Positions 24,427 to 34,725 are shown, counted from the stretch's first letter. The stretch is DNA of 64,000 nucleotides from Pantoea eucrina (GCF_001691555.1 NZ_MAYN01000007.1:243893-307892), one strand, 5' to 3'. The notes: a model not told the origin generated them from the sequence alone. Made by a program: numbers and translations.

Positions 24427-25646
24427 AGCAGCTGCCGGCAAAACTGCGGCTGATAACGGCTGCTGAAACAGACGCGTCAGACGATCTGCTGGGCGAACTG
24501 AAGTCGGAGACCCACTACAGCGGTGCCGTGCGGCTGATTGTGATCAGCGCCGCGCTGATGCTGGTCGCGCTGATCTGGGCGTGGTTTGGCGTGCTGGATG
24601 AAGTCTCAACCGGGACCGGCAAGGTGATCCCCAGTTCGCGCGAACAGGTGCTGCAGTCGCTGGAGGGGGGGATTCTGACGGAGCTGTATGTGCATGAAGG
24701 CGATCAGGTGCAGGCGGGTGAGGTGGTGGCGCGCCTCGATCCTACCCGTTCGCAGTCAAGCGTAGGGGAGAGTGCGGCACGCTACCGTGCCGCGCTGGCG
24801 GCGGCGTCGCGCCTGCGGGCAGAGGTCAACGATACCCGGCTGACCTTTCCGGACGAGCTCAGCGGCTGGCCCGATCTGATCGCGGCAGAAACCCGCCTCT
24901 ATACGACTAAACGGGCACAGCTCAACGACGCCACAAAGCAGTTTAAGGCGTCGCTGGCGCTGGCTAACCGCGAGCTGGCGATTACGCAGCGGCTGGCAAA
25001 GAGCGGGGCAGCCAGTAACGTGGAGGTGCTGCGCCTGCAGCGTGAGAAATCCGATCTGGAACTGAAGCTGACCGATATGCGCTCACAATATTATGTCCAG
25101 GCGCGCGAGGAGCTGGCCAAAGCGAGCGCGGAAGCGGACAGCCTGGCGGAAGTGATCAAAGGGCGGGAAGATACGGTAACGCGCCTGACGATTCGTGCAC
25201 CGATGCGCGGCATCGTTAAAAATATCAAAGTATCCACGGTTGGCGGCGTGGTGCCGCCTAATGGCGAACTGATGAACATTGTCCCGCTTAACGACAGGCT
25301 GCTGGTGGAGGCGCGCCTCTCGCCACGCGACATCGCTTTTATCCATCCGGGGCAGCGCGCGGTGGTGAAGATCTCCGCCTATGATTACGCCATTTATGGC
25401 GGTCTTAATGGCGTGGTGGAGAGCATCTCGCCGGACACCATTCAGGATGAGGTTAAACCAGAAATTTACTACTATCGGGTGTTTATCCGTACCGATAACG
25501 ACTATGTGCAGAACAAAGCGGGCCGGCGCTTTTCTATCACACCCGGTATGGTTTCCACGGTGGATATCAAAACCGGCGAGAAAACCGTGATGGATTATCT
25601 GGTCAAGCCGTTTAACAAAGCCGAAGAGGCGATGCGCGAACGCTAA
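24423..25646 (+). CDS. HlyD-family membrane-fusion adaptor of the adhesin type I secretion system
   Basis: A 407-residue periplasmic adaptor linking the ABC exporter to the TolC-like channel. One membrane segment lies at about residues 35-58 (LIVISAALMLVALIWAWFG), then a biotinyl-lipoyl-like half (SLEGGILTELYVHEGDQVQ), a long coiled-coil hairpin (LRLQREKSDLELKLTDMRSQ), the second lipoyl half (IRAPMRGIVKNIKV) and a beta-barrel domain ending TPGMVSTVDIKTGEKTV. The start is the ATG overlapping the ABC stop, with GGAGGTGA before it; the frame runs open further upstream inside the ABC gene but that part is not homologous. Last gene of the locus, followed by a terminator. Confidence 0.93.
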   Translation: MKQLPAKLRLITAAETDASDDLLGELKSETHYSGAVRLIVISAALMLVALIWAWFGVLDEVSTGTGKVIPSSREQVLQSLEGGILTELYVHEGDQVQAGEVVARLDPTRSQSSVGESAARYRAALAAASRLRAEVNDTRLTFPDELSGWPDLIAAETRLYTTKRAQLNDATKQFKASLALANRELAITQRLAKSGAASNVEVLRLQREKSDLELKLTDMRSQYYVQAREELAKASAEADSLAEVIKGREDTVTRLTIRAPMRGIVKNIKVSTVGGVVPPNGELMNIVPLNDRLLVEARLSPRDIAFIHPGQRAVVKISAYDYAIYGGLNGVVESISPDTIQDEVKPEIYYYRVFIRTDNDYVQNKAGRRFSITPGMVSTVDIKTGEKTVMDYLVKPFNKAEEAMRER

Positions 25647-25695
25647 GCGGATGAGGATTGCAGGGGAGAATATTCCCGGCGATAATCACGCCATC

Positions 25696-25740
25696 AATCC
25701 CTTCCCCGTCACGCCTGACGACGCGGAAGGGATTTTTTTA
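25696..25740 (+). terminator. Terminator of the adhesin/secretion operon
   Basis: A perfect ten-pair stem AATCCCTTCC / GGAAGGGATT (25696-25705, 25725-25734) with a smaller CGTC/GACG stem inside the loop and a T-run. It ends the inserted operon 50 bp beyond the adaptor gene and separates it from speB. Confidence 0.85.
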
Positions 25741-25790
25741 TACCTGACCCGTAATCAGGCCGGTGAGGCCTGACGTAAAGAGGATGAATT

Positions 25791-26711
25791 ATGTACAACA
25801 CCCTGGGCAATCAGTATGACAACTCCCTGGTTTCCAACGCCTTTGGTTTCATGCGTTTTCCGCTCAACTTCCAGCCGTACGACAGCGACGCAGAGTGGGT
25901 GATCACCGGTGTGCCGTTTGACGCCGCTACGTCGGGCCGTCCGGGCAGCCGTCTGGGGCCGGGAGCAATTCGTCAGATCTCAACTAACCTGGCGTGGGAA
26001 GGGTGCCGCTGGCCGTGGGACTTCGACCTGCGTCAGCGCCTGAAAGTCGTGGACTGTGGCGACCTGGTTTACGCGTTTGGTGACTCACAGGATCTCTCTG
26101 ACAAACTGCAGGCGCATGCGGAAAAACTGCTGGCCAGCGGCAAGCGCATGCTGACCTTTGGCGGCGACCACTACATTACGCTGCCGCTGCTGCGCGCCCA
26201 CGCGAAGCATTTCGGCAAAATGGCGCTGGTGCATTTCGATGCGCACACTGACACCTATTCCAACGGCCCGACCTTTGACCACGGCACCATGTTCTTCACC
26301 GCGCCACAAGAGGGGCTGATCGATCCGCAGCACTCGGTGCAGATCGGTATCCGTACTGAATTTGATAAGAGTCTGGGCTTTAACGTGCTGGATGCGGCAC
26401 AGGTTAACGATCGCAGCGTGGATGATATTCTGGCGGAAGTGAAGCGCACCGTGGGCGACCTGCCGGTCTACCTGACCTTTGATATTGACTGCCTCGATCC
26501 GGCGCACGCGCCAGGCACCGGTACGCCGGTAATTGGCGGGCTGAGCAGTGACAAAGCGACCAAACTGGTTCGCGGCCTGCAGGGGATGAATATCGTCGGT
26601 ATGGATCTGGTGGAAGTGGCGCCAGGCTACGATCACGCCGATCTGACCTCGCTGGCAGCGGCCACGCTGGCGCTGGATATGCTGCACGTGCAGGCAGCGA
26701 ACAAAGGCTGA
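25791..26711 (+). CDS. speB: Agmatinase (agmatine ureohydrolase)
   Basis: Hydrolyses agmatine to putrescine and urea, completing the pathway begun by speA. The 306-residue protein has the ureohydrolase Mn-binding motifs GGDH (residues ~121-124), DAHTD (~146-150) and DIDCLDP (~227-233), and the full E. coli SpeB length. The ATG follows AAGAGGA. In E. coli speB lies right behind speA; here it must be read from a promoter in or near the 144 bp behind the secretion operon, after that operon's terminator. I found no clear promoter in that gap. Confidence 0.97.
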   Translation: MYNTLGNQYDNSLVSNAFGFMRFPLNFQPYDSDAEWVITGVPFDAATSGRPGSRLGPGAIRQISTNLAWEGCRWPWDFDLRQRLKVVDCGDLVYAFGDSQDLSDKLQAHAEKLLASGKRMLTFGGDHYITLPLLRAHAKHFGKMALVHFDAHTDTYSNGPTFDHGTMFFTAPQEGLIDPQHSVQIGIRTEFDKSLGFNVLDAAQVNDRSVDDILAEVKRTVGDLPVYLTFDIDCLDPAHAPGTGTPVIGGLSSDKATKLVRGLQGMNIVGMDLVEVAPGYDHADLTSLAAATLALDMLHVQAANKG

Positions 26712-26756
26712 TAGTGGCAGCCCTTCTCCCGGCGGGAGGAGGGCTGCATCAGGCGC

Positions 26757-27512
26757 TTATTTACCGTCTGCGGCGATACGATCGCGGATATGCTGCGCGC
26801 GCGCTTCTGAATCAGGATGGGAGTCAAACATCGAACTCTGATGTCCCTGATCCATCTTTGCCAGCTTCTCAAAACTGGTGGCTAAACCGAGCGGGTTGAT
26901 ACCGCGCTTTTTCAGCAGATCATACGAGTAGTCATCTGCCTGCGACTCCTGGGTCTGCGAGAACTGCGCGTTAACCAGCTTCTCGCCGATATCGCCCAGC
27001 TGCGACTGCGACAGCGAACCAATAATACCGCCAACCGATGCGGCGGCACCGCGTGCGGCTTCGGTGGCAAAGGCAACCTGCATCGCTTTACGCGTGTGGC
27101 CCAGCGCGACGTGCCCCATCTCATGGCCCAGTACGCCTTCTACTTCATTGTCGGTCATCATATCCATCAGGCCGCTGTAAACGCGGATGCAGCCGTTAGC
27201 CATCGCCCAGGCGTTGACGTCTTTGGTAACGTACACCTTGTAGTTCGCCGGCGTGCCGTTGATATTGTCGCCCAGTGCGGCAGCGATCTTATTCAGGCGT
27301 TGCTGATAACTGCTGTTTGCGGCTGCCACCTGATTGTCTTTATCCATTTGCGCACAGGACTGATCGCTCAGCTGTTTTACCTGCGCATCACTGAGTGAGT
27401 AGGCCTGATACGCCTGCGCGCCCGACTGCAGCAGCGCGTTGTTATCAAAACCCTGACAGCCGCTCAGTAGCGCTGCCACTCCCATTGCCGTAACCGTAGC
27501 CCGGATTTTCAT
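26757..27512 (-). CDS. loiP: M48-family metalloprotease lipoprotein
   Basis: Outer-membrane-anchored zinc endopeptidase, YggG/LoiP in E. coli, linked to low-osmolarity and envelope stress. The 251-residue product begins MKIRATVTAMGVAALLSGC, a lipoprotein signal with LSGC lipobox. The zinc site HEMGH and the downstream glutamate in ESQADDYSYDLL are conserved. The ATG at 27512 is chosen because AAAGGA precedes it and the signal peptide starts there; an in-frame ATG 39 bp upstream would add a non-homologous hydrophilic extension. It is divergent from tktA and convergent with speB, as in E. coli. Confidence 0.93.
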   Translation of the reverse strand: MKIRATVTAMGVAALLSGCQGFDNNALLQSGAQAYQAYSLSDAQVKQLSDQSCAQMDKDNQVAAANSSYQQRLNKIAAALGDNINGTPANYKVYVTKDVNAWAMANGCIRVYSGLMDMMTDNEVEGVLGHEMGHVALGHTRKAMQVAFATEAARGAAASVGGIIGSLSQSQLGDIGEKLVNAQFSQTQESQADDYSYDLLKKRGINPLGLATSFEKLAKMDQGHQSSMFDSHPDSEARAQHIRDRIAADGK

Positions 27513-27784
27513 ATCATCATCCTTTAAGTCACTCGTCGTAAAAACACACACCTGAAAGCAGGCCAGATGTATAAACCCGATGTTTATAGCGCGCCCGTTT
27601 CGCGGTTGCTAGCAGACGCGGCTTAAAATGCAATCGCAGCCATGATAATTAGCACGCGGATGCATGTACTTTTGTGCCGATTTTCATGTACATTGATGGG
27701 CGACTTCTTTCACGCTTCGCCTTATAACTGATTAATTACAATACGTTAAGCGCGGCGGAGCCTTAATCCGATCTGGAGTAGAAC

Positions 27785-29776
27785 ATGCCCTCTCGTAAAG
27801 AGCTTGCCAACGCCATTCGTGCGTTAAGTATGGACGCAGTACAGAAAGCTAAATCGGGACACCCGGGTGCCCCGATGGGCATGGCGGATATCGCTGAAGT
27901 GCTGTGGCGCGACTTCCTGAATCACAACCCGGTTAACCCGCAGTGGGCAGATCGCGACCGCTTCGTGCTCTCGAACGGGCATGGCTCTATGCTGATCTAC
28001 AGCCTGCTGCACCTTGCTGGCTACGATCTGCCAATGAGCGAGCTGCAGAACTTCCGCCAGCTGCACTCTAAAACCCCAGGTCACCCGGAATATGGCTACA
28101 CGCCAGGCGTGGAAACCACCACCGGCCCGCTGGGCCAGGGCATCGCCAACGCCGTGGGCTTTGCGATCGCCGAGCGTACGCTGGCCGCACAGTTCAACCG
28201 CCCGGGTCATGATATCGTAGACCACCATACCTATGTTTTCATGGGCGACGGCTGCATGATGGAAGGGATTTCGCACGAAGTCTGCTCTATCGCCGGCACG
28301 CTGAAGCTGGGCAAGCTGGTCGCGTTCTATGACGACAACGGTATCTCAATTGATGGTCACGTTGATGGCTGGTTCTCCGACGACACTGCAGCACGTTTTG
28401 AAGCCTACGGCTGGCATGTTGTGCGCGGCGTGGATGGTCACGACGCAGAAGCAATCAAACAGGCTGTGGAAGAGGCGAAGCGCGTCTCTGACAAGCCGTC
28501 ACTGCTGATGTGCAAAACCGTTATCGGCTTCGGCTCGCCCAACAAAGCGGGCACGCACGATTCACACGGCGCGCCGCTGGGCGACGATGAAATTGCGCTG
28601 ACGCGTAAGCAGCTGGGCTGGAGCCATGCGCCGTTTGAGATCCCGGCCGATATCTATGCGCAGTGGGATGCCAGAGAGGCAGGCCAGGCGAAAGAGTCCG
28701 CTTGGAATGAGAAGTTTGCAGCCTATGCGGCAGCTTTCCCGGCACTGGCGGAAGAGTTTACACGTCGCGTTAACAATGAGCTGCCTGCTAACTGGCAGGC
28801 AGAGTCGCAGCAGTTTATTGAGCAGCTGCAGGCGAATCCGGCTAAAATCGCCAGCCGTAAAGCGTCACAGAATGCGATTGAAGCCTTTGGCAAGCTGCTG
28901 CCGGAGTTCCTCGGCGGTTCCGCCGATCTGGCACCCAGCAACCTGACGATGTGGTCCGGTTCTAAACCGATCAACGAAGACACAGCGGGTAACTACATCC
29001 ATTATGGCGTGCGTGAGTTCGGTATGACCGCCATTGCCAACGGCATTGCGCTGCACGGCGGTTTCCTGCCTTATACCGCGACCTTCCTGATGTTTGTTGA
29101 ATATGCCCGCAACGCGGCGCGTATGGCGGCACTGATGAAGATCCGCCAGATCATGGTTTACACCCACGACTCCATCGGTCTGGGTGAAGATGGCCCGACG
29201 CACCAGCCGGTTGAGCAGATGGCCAGCCTGCGTACGACGCCAAACATGAGCCTGTGGCGTCCCTGTGACCAGGTTGAGTCTGCTGTCGCGTGGAAATATG
29301 CCATTGAGCGCGTGGATGGCCCGTCAGCGCTGATCTTCTCCCGCCAGAACCTGGCGCAGCAGGATCGTACCGCTGAGCAGCTGGCAAACGTGGTCCGCGG
29401 TGGCTATGTGCTGAAAGATTGCAACGGCACGCCGGAACTGATCCTGATCGCTACCGGCTCTGAAGTTGAGCTGGCGGTGGCTGCCGCTGACAAACTCAGC
29501 AGCGAAGGCCGCAATGTGCGCGTGGTCTCCATGCCATCAACGGATGCGTTCGATAAGCAGGATGCCGCCTACCGTGAAGCGGTGCTGCCGAAAGCAGTTG
29601 GTGCGCGCGTTGCCATTGAAGCGGGTATTGCCGATTACTGGTTCAAATACACCGGCCTGCACGGCGCGGTGGTCGGTATGACCTCATTTGGTGAATCTGC
29701 GCCGGCAGAGCTGTTGTTTAAAGAGTTCGGCTTCACCGTTGAGAATGTGGTAAACACCGCAAAATCTATTCTGTAA
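27785..29776 (+). CDS. tktA: Transketolase
   Basis: Thiamine-diphosphate enzyme moving two-carbon ketol units in the non-oxidative pentose phosphate pathway. The 663 residues are the usual length. Visible: [10 protein letters not shown] near residue 22, the ThDP motif beginning [13 protein letters not shown] (~155) and ending near [11 protein letters not shown], the middle-domain VFGMTAI-type segment [16 protein letters not shown] and the [15 protein letters not shown] loop. Translation starts at ATG preceded by GGAG. It stands alone between loiP and epd and ends with its own strong terminator. rpiA, another gene of this pathway, lies 10 kb downstream. Confidence 0.98.
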   Translation: MPSRKELANAIRALSMDAVQKAKSGHPGAPMGMADIAEVLWRDFLNHNPVNPQWADRDRFVLSNGHGSMLIYSLLHLAGYDLPMSELQNFRQLHSKTPGHPEYGYTPGVETTTGPLGQGIANAVGFAIAERTLAAQFNRPGHDIVDHHTYVFMGDGCMMEGISHEVCSIAGTLKLGKLVAFYDDNGISIDGHVDGWFSDDTAARFEAYGWHVVRGVDGHDAEAIKQAVEEAKRVSDKPSLLMCKTVIGFGSPNKAGTHDSHGAPLGDDEIALTRKQLGWSHAPFEIPADIYAQWDAREAGQAKESAWNEKFAAYAAAFPALAEEFTRRVNNELPANWQAESQQFIEQLQANPAKIASRKASQNAIEAFGKLLPEFLGGSADLAPSNLTMWSGSKPINEDTAGNYIHYGVREFGMTAIANGIALHGGFLPYTATFLMFVEYARNAARMAALMKIRQIMVYTHDSIGLGEDGPTHQPVEQMASLRTTPNMSLWRPCDQVESAVAWKYAIERVDGPSALIFSRQNLAQQDRTAEQLANVVRGGYVLKDCNGTPELILIATGSEVELAVAAADKLSSEGRNVRVVSMPSTDAFDKQDAAYREAVLPKAVGARVAIEAGIADYWFKYTGLHGAVVGMTSFGESAPAELLFKEFGFTVENVVNTAKSIL

Positions 29777-29825
29777 TCCGTGGTCGCCTTAACGGGCGAC
29801 TTAACAAACCGGATATCGTGAGCTA

Positions 29826-29858
29826 CAGGGTGCGCATTGATGCGCACCCTGTTTTATT
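29826..29858 (+). terminator. tktA terminator
   Basis: A twelve-pair stem CAGGGTGCGCAT / ATGCGCACCCTG (29826-29837, 29840-29851) followed by TTTTATTT. The perfect inverted repeat also reads as a terminator on the other strand. Confidence 0.8.
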
Positions 29859-29874
29859 TCATATTCTTTCGCCG

Positions 29875-29890
29875 CCTGAAACGTTTCAAT
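29875..29890. promoter_or_regulatory. Cra (FruR) operator 1 upstream of epd
   Basis: CCTGAAACGTTTCAAT contains the perfect palindrome TGAAACGTTTCA (29877-29888), the ideal Cra site. Cra represses epd-pgk-fbaA in E. coli until fructose-1-phosphate or fructose-1,6-bisphosphate accumulates. It lies 240 bp from the epd start. Confidence 0.7.
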
Positions 29891-29924
29891 TATTCCTGCA
29901 GTAATTGTTTAATCGCCTCATTTT

Positions 29925-29940
29925 TGTGACGCAGATCCAA
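29925..29940 (+). promoter_or_regulatory. Weak CRP-like half site upstream of epd
   Basis: TGTGA-CGCAGA-TCCAA has one perfect CRP half and one poor half. E. coli epd has a CRP-activated promoter, which makes the position plausible; the sequence alone is weak. Confidence 0.25.
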
Positions 29941-29998
29941 TAATCATCACCATCCTTGATCGCAATCATTCCGGTTATTCCTCGCATGCTTTATTCTG

Positions 29999-30013
29999 GC
30001 TGAACCGTTTCAG
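29999..30013. promoter_or_regulatory. Cra (FruR) operator 2 upstream of epd
   Basis: GCTGAACCGTTTCAG differs from the ideal Cra palindrome at one base and lies 117 bp before the epd ATG. The 124-bp spacing between the starts of the two sites could allow repression at two promoters or looping. Confidence 0.7.
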
Positions 30014-30129
30014 TTGCTGCCGAATCCCTGCGCATCGCGTCAGGCGCTGCGGAAGAATTCCCTGTACAAAATGGCATGAAACGCTCAAGGTATCTGGCAC
30101 ATTTCAGAGGTGCAGTTGCAGGAAAAGCG

Positions 30130-31149
30130 ATGACCATTCGTATTGCTATCAATGGCTTTGGTCGTATCGGACGCAATGTGTTGCGTGCGCTATATGAAAC
30201 GGGACGCCGGGCGGAAATCACGGTCGTTGCGATTAATGAGCTGGCAGACGCCGCCGGCATGGCGCATCTGCTGAAGTACGATACCAGCCACGGTCGCTTC
30301 GCCTTCGACGTGCGTCAGGAGCGCGATCTGCTGTGGGTAGGGGAAGACACTATTCGCATCCTGCACCAGGCAGAGATCGGCACGCTGCCGTGGCAGCAGC
30401 TGGACGTTGATGTCGTGCTGGATTGCACCGGCGTTTACGGCAGCCGCGCCGACGGTGAGGCGCATCTGCAGGCGGGCGCCAGAAAAGTTCTGTTTTCGCA
30501 TCCGGGCGGCAACGATCTGGACGCAACCGTTGTGTTCGGCGTAAACGAACAGGCTCTTAAACAAACTGACCGCATTGTGTCTAACGCATCCTGTACCACC
30601 AACTGCATTATTCCGGTGATCAAGCTGCTGGATGATGCCTTTGGGATCGAGTCCGGTACAGTGACCACGATCCACTCAGCGATGCACGATCAGCAGGTGA
30701 TCGACGCCTATCACAGCGATCTGCGCCGCACCCGTGCAGCGAGTCAGTCGATCATTCCGGTCGATACGCGGCTGGCTGCCGGCATCACCCGCATTTTTCC
30801 GAAATTCAACGATCGCTTCGAAGCGATAGCGGTGCGTGTACCCACTATCAACGTGACGGCGATTGATCTGAGCGTCTCGGTGCGGGCGGCGGTAAAGGCG
30901 TGTGAGGTCAATGCGCTGCTGCAAAACGCATCAGCAGGGGCATTTCGTGGTATAGTTGACTATACGGAATTACCGTTAGTCTCAGTAGATTTTAACCACG
31001 ATCCGCACAGTGCCATCGTTGATGGTACGCAGACGCGGGTCAGCGGTCATCACCTGATCAAGACGCTGGTCTGGTGTGACAACGAATGGGGCTTTGCTAA
31101 TCGGATGATCGATACTACGTTAGCAATGGCCGCAAGCGGTTTCAGGTAA
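30130..31149 (+). CDS. epd: Erythrose-4-phosphate dehydrogenase
   Basis: NAD-dependent oxidation of erythrose-4-phosphate to 4-phosphoerythronate, an early step of pyridoxal phosphate synthesis. The protein is GAPDH-like: [17 protein letters not shown] at the N-terminus and the catalytic Cys in [10 protein letters not shown]. Starting at the ATG preceded by AGGA gives 339 residues, the E. coli length; an upstream in-frame ATG at 30076 would add 18 unrelated residues. It is the first gene of the epd-pgk-fbaA cluster and lies behind two Cra operators. Confidence 0.96.
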   Translation: MTIRIAINGFGRIGRNVLRALYETGRRAEITVVAINELADAAGMAHLLKYDTSHGRFAFDVRQERDLLWVGEDTIRILHQAEIGTLPWQQLDVDVVLDCTGVYGSRADGEAHLQAGARKVLFSHPGGNDLDATVVFGVNEQALKQTDRIVSNASCTTNCIIPVIKLLDDAFGIESGTVTTIHSAMHDQQVIDAYHSDLRRTRAASQSIIPVDTRLAAGITRIFPKFNDRFEAIAVRVPTINVTAIDLSVSVRAAVKACEVNALLQNASAGAFRGIVDYTELPLVSVDFNHDPHSAIVDGTQTRVSGHHLIKTLVWCDNEWGFANRMIDTTLAMAASGFR

Positions 31150-31200
31150 GACGCGGATGGCGTCTGGCAAAACTTACGAGAATCAACGAGAGGATTCACC

Positions 31201-32364
31201 ATGTCTGTAATTAAGATGACCGATCTGGACCTTGCTGGTAAGCGTGTTCTGATCCGTGCCGATCTCAATGTGCCAGTGAAAGAAGGAAAAGTGACATCTG
31301 ACGCACGTATCCGTGCTTCCCTGCCTACCATTGAAGCGGCACTGAAACAGGGCGCAAAAGTGATGGTTACCTCTCACCTCGGTCGCCCGACTGAAGGTGA
31401 ATACAATGAAGAGTTCTCGCTGCTGCCGGTTGTTAACTATCTGAAAGAGAAACTGAACGGTACCCAGGTTACGCTGGCAAAAGAGTATCTTGACGGCGTT
31501 GAAGTGGGAGCGGGCGAGCTGGTAGTACTGGAAAACGTACGCTTTAACAAAGGCGAAAAGAAAGATGACGAGACGCTGGCGAAGAAATATGCCGCGCTGT
31601 GCGATGTCTTTGTAATGGATGCGTTTGGTACCGCCCACCGTGCACAGGCTTCAACCCATGGCGTAGGCAAATTTGCGCCAGTCGCCTGCGCCGGCCCGCT
31701 GCTTTCTGCTGAGCTGGAAGCGCTGGGTAAAGTAATGAGCAATCCGGAGCGTCCGCTGGTTGCCGTCGTCGGTGGTTCAAAAGTATCGACCAAATTTGAT
31801 GTCCTGCAGTCGCTGGTCAAAATTGCGGATACCGTGATTGTTGGCGGCGGCATCGCAAACACCTTCGTGGCTATCGACAACAACGTCGGTAAATCACTCT
31901 ACGAGCCGGACTTCGTTGAAGCGGCTAAAGGCCTGCGTGACCAGTACGGTATTCCGGTTCCGACCGATTCCCGTGTGGGCACGGAATTCTCTGAAACTGC
32001 ACCTTCTACCGTGAAAAAGGTTTCAGAAGTGCAGGATAACGAAGAGATTATGGACTTCGGTGATGAAACCGCACAGAACATGGCGAAGATTCTGAAAGAG
32101 GCCAAAACGATTCTGTGGAACGGTCCGGTAGGCGTATTTGAGTTCCCGAACTTCCGTAAAGGCACCGAAATCGTGGCTAATGCGATTGCAGACAGCGAGG
32201 CATTCTCTGTTGCAGGCGGCGGTGACACCCTGGCGGCTATCGATCTGTTCGGTATCGAAGACAAGATCTCTTACATCTCAACCGGCGGCGGGGCGTTCCT
32301 GGAGTTTGTGGAAGGCAAAAAACTGCCTGCAGTGGCGATGCTGGAAGAGCGCGCTAAGCAGTAA
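31201..32364 (+). CDS. pgk: Phosphoglycerate kinase
   Basis: Glycolytic enzyme interconverting 1,3-bisphosphoglycerate + ADP and 3-phosphoglycerate + ATP. The 387 residues match the bacterial form: [19 protein letters not shown] near the start (substrate-binding), [13 protein letters not shown], the hinge region [14 protein letters not shown], and the nucleotide loop [10 protein letters not shown] near residue 340. The ATG follows GAGAGGA. It sits 51 bp behind epd with no terminator between, so it is probably co-transcribed and under Cra control. Confidence 0.98.
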   Translation: MSVIKMTDLDLAGKRVLIRADLNVPVKEGKVTSDARIRASLPTIEAALKQGAKVMVTSHLGRPTEGEYNEEFSLLPVVNYLKEKLNGTQVTLAKEYLDGVEVGAGELVVLENVRFNKGEKKDDETLAKKYAALCDVFVMDAFGTAHRAQASTHGVGKFAPVACAGPLLSAELEALGKVMSNPERPLVAVVGGSKVSTKFDVLQSLVKIADTVIVGGGIANTFVAIDNNVGKSLYEPDFVEAAKGLRDQYGIPVPTDSRVGTEFSETAPSTVKKVSEVQDNEEIMDFGDETAQNMAKILKEAKTILWNGPVGVFEFPNFRKGTEIVANAIADSEAFSVAGGGDTLAAIDLFGIEDKISYISTGGGAFLEFVEGKKLPAVAMLEERAKQ

Positions 32365-32371
32365 TTCTGGG

Positions 32372-32440
32372 GGCAGCGCTCCGGCGCTGCCTTAAAACTG
32401 GCCCCGTCCGGGGCAAATAAATCCCATTCCCTTCGGGAAT
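32372..32440 (+). other. Three consecutive hairpins in the pgk-fbaA intergenic region
   Basis: GGCAGCGC/GCGCTGCC (32372-32391), GCCCCG/CGGGGC (32401-32414) and ATTCCC/GGGAAT with a UUCG-type loop (32426-32440) follow one another. None has a T-run, so they look like mRNA stability or processing elements rather than terminators. Confidence 0.6.
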
Positions 32441-32466
32441 GAACGGTAACGAAACGGGACACAACC

Positions 32467-33546
32467 ATGTCTAAAATTTTTGATTTCGTAAAACCCGGCG
32501 TTGTCACTGGTGATGACGTTCAGAAAGTCTTCAAGGTAGCGAAAGAGCACAAATTCGCTCTGCCTGCAGTTAACTGCGTCGGCACGGACTCCATTAACGC
32601 GGTACTGGAAGCGGCTGCCAAAGTTAAAGCGCCGGTCATCGTTCAGTTCTCCAACGGCGGTGCTGCATTTATCGCCGGTAAAGGTTTCAAAACCGACAAA
32701 CCACAGGGCGCAGCAATTTTCGGCGCTATCGCCGGTGCGCACCATGTGCATCTGATGGCAGAGCAGTATGGTGTGCCGGTTATTCTGCACACTGACCACT
32801 GTGCGAAAAAACTGCTGCCGTGGATCGACGGTCTGCTGGATGCCGGTGAAGAGCACTTCAAAAAAACCGGTAAGCCACTGTTCTCTTCACACATGATCGA
32901 CCTCTCTGAAGAGTCGCTGGAAGAGAACATCGAGATCTCCAGCAAATATCTGACGCGTATGGCGAAAATTGATATGACGCTGGAAATCGAACTCGGCTGT
33001 ACCGGGGGTGAAGAAGATGGCGTGGATAACAGCCATATGGATGCTTCAGCCCTCTACACCCAGCCAGAAGATGTGGATTACGCTTACACCGAGCTGAGCA
33101 AAATCAGCCCGCGTTTCACTATTGCGGCCTCTTTCGGCAACGTGCACGGCGTGTACAAGCCAGGCAACGTGAAGCTGACCCCAACCATTCTGCGCGATTC
33201 ACAGAAATATGTGTGCGAGAAGCATGGTCTGGAGCATAACGCGCTGGATTTCGTATTCCACGGCGGTTCCGGTTCTTCTGCGGCAGAGATTGAAGAGTCT
33301 ATCAGCTACGGCGTGATCAAAATGAACATCGATACCGATACCCAGTGGGCAACCTGGGACGGTATTCTGCAGTATTACAAATCTAACGAAGCGTACCTGC
33401 AGTCGCAGCTGGGCAACCCGAACGGCCCGGACAGCCCGAACAAGAAATACTATGACCCACGCGTCTGGCTGCGTGCGGCACAATCCTCAATGGTTGTGCG
33501 CTTAGAGCAGGCGTTTAAAGAGCTGAACGCAGTCGACGTACTGTAA
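32467..33546 (+). CDS. fbaA: Class II fructose-bisphosphate aldolase
   Basis: Zinc-dependent aldolase splitting fructose-1,6-bisphosphate into dihydroxyacetone phosphate and glyceraldehyde-3-phosphate. The 359-residue protein carries the class II motifs: HTDHCAKKLLPW (zinc histidine and catalytic Asp, ~108-119), ELGCTGGEEDGVDN (~176-189), FGNVHGVYKPGNV with a second zinc histidine, and FHGGSGSS for phosphate binding. It is the last gene of the epd-pgk-fbaA cluster, starts 102 bp behind pgk beyond three hairpins, and is closed by a strong terminator. Confidence 0.98.
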   Translation: MSKIFDFVKPGVVTGDDVQKVFKVAKEHKFALPAVNCVGTDSINAVLEAAAKVKAPVIVQFSNGGAAFIAGKGFKTDKPQGAAIFGAIAGAHHVHLMAEQYGVPVILHTDHCAKKLLPWIDGLLDAGEEHFKKTGKPLFSSHMIDLSEESLEENIEISSKYLTRMAKIDMTLEIELGCTGGEEDGVDNSHMDASALYTQPEDVDYAYTELSKISPRFTIAASFGNVHGVYKPGNVKLTPTILRDSQKYVCEKHGLEHNALDFVFHGGSGSSAAEIEESISYGVIKMNIDTDTQWATWDGILQYYKSNEAYLQSQLGNPNGPDSPNKKYYDPRVWLRAAQSSMVVRLEQAFKELNAVDVL

Positions 33547-33560
33547 GTTCGCTGCAGTAA

Positions 33561-33585
33561 AAAGGCCCCTGCAGGGGCCTTTTTT
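33561..33585. terminator. fbaA terminator
   Basis: AAAGGCCCCT / AGGGGCCTTT (33561-33570, 33573-33582) with a T-run on the plus strand and an A-run before it, so it can work in both directions. Confidence 0.85.
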
Positions 33586-33843
33586 ATGCGTTTCCGCTGC
33601 ACTCTCTTCCAGACAAACGCACACGCCAGTTCGTCTCATTCTGATGCACAGTTACCGCCAGTCTGCAGGTTACTCTGCTCTGATCTGCATCGATTCCGGT
33701 ATGTTTTCTCCCCAATATAATGTTAAATCAGCTTAATTTTGGCGCTTCCCCCTGTTTTTGTTTAACCTTGTAGCCTGGAGTGCCGGAGTCAATCTGGCCG
33801 TTTTTGTAATTTCCCGCGGGAAACTCAACAACAGGGCTGACAA
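33586..33843 (+). promoter_or_regulatory. mscS upstream region with a consensus -10 element
   Basis: This 258-bp stretch holds no gene. A perfect TATAAT occurs at 33716-33721 but no good -35 box at the right distance, which would suit an activator- or sigmaS-dependent promoter. E. coli mscS is RpoS-dependent; the link here is inference. Confidence 0.35.
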
Positions 33844-34725
33844 ATGGAAGATTTAGATGTCGTAAATGGCATTAACAGTGCAGGTGGCTGGCTGGTGCGT
33901 AACCAGGCGCTGATCCTGAGCTATGCGGTCAATATCGTGGCAGCAATCGCGATTATTATCGTTGGCATGATCATCGCGCGTATTGTCTCAAAAGGCGTGA
34001 ATCGTCTGCTGGTGGCACGCCATATCGACGCGACCGTGGCCGATTTTCTCTCAGCCTTAGTCCGCTATGGCGTTATCGCATTTACTATCATCGCAGCGCT
34101 GGGGCGCGTTGGCGTACAGACCGCGTCAGTGATCGCCGTGCTGGGTGCGGCCGGTCTGGCCGTGGGTCTGGCGCTGCAGGGCTCGCTGTCCAACCTGGCG
34201 GCAGGTGTACTGCTGGTGACTTTCCGTCCGTTCCGTACCGGCGAATTTGTTGATCTCGGTGGCGTGATGGGAACGGTTCAGAATGTGCAGATCTTCTCAA
34301 CCACGCTGAAAAGCGCAGACGGTAAAATGGTGGTGGTGCCGAACGGCAAAATCATCGCCAGCAATATCATTAACTTCTCCCGTGAGCCGATCCGCCGCAA
34401 CGAATTTATTATTGGCGTGGCCTACGATGCGGATGTCGATCAGGTGATCGCTCTGCTGCGTGACGTCGTGGAAGCGGATGAGCGCGTGCTGAAAGATATG
34501 GGTATCCAGATCGGCCTGAATGAACTGGCGGCTTCGTCACTGAACTTTGTGGTGCGCTGCTGGAGCAAAAGCGGTGACCTGCAGAACGTTTACTGGGACC
34601 TGATGAAAAACTTTAAGCGTACGCTGGATGCGAACGGCATCGGCATCCCTTATCCGCAGATGGATGTGCATCTGCACCAGGTCAGGCGCGAAGAGCAGGA
34701 GCAGCCGGTTAACCTGACAAAATAA
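33844..34725 (+). CDS. mscS: Small-conductance mechanosensitive channel
   Basis: Heptameric inner-membrane channel that opens under membrane tension to release solutes on hypo-osmotic shock. The 293-residue protein has the MscS layout: TM1 ([20 protein letters not shown]), TM2, the pore helix [20 protein letters not shown] with alternating Gly and Ala, the [16 protein letters not shown] beta domain and a C-terminal domain ([11 protein letters not shown]). E. coli MscS is 286 residues, with a shorter tail. Single-gene unit with its own terminator, between fbaA and argO as in E. coli. Confidence 0.97.
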   Translation: MEDLDVVNGINSAGGWLVRNQALILSYAVNIVAAIAIIIVGMIIARIVSKGVNRLLVARHIDATVADFLSALVRYGVIAFTIIAALGRVGVQTASVIAVLGAAGLAVGLALQGSLSNLAAGVLLVTFRPFRTGEFVDLGGVMGTVQNVQIFSTTLKSADGKMVVVPNGKIIASNIINFSREPIRRNEFIIGVAYDADVDQVIALLRDVVEADERVLKDMGIQIGLNELAASSLNFVVRCWSKSGDLQNVYWDLMKNFKRTLDANGIGIPYPQMDVHLHQVRREEQEQPVNLTK

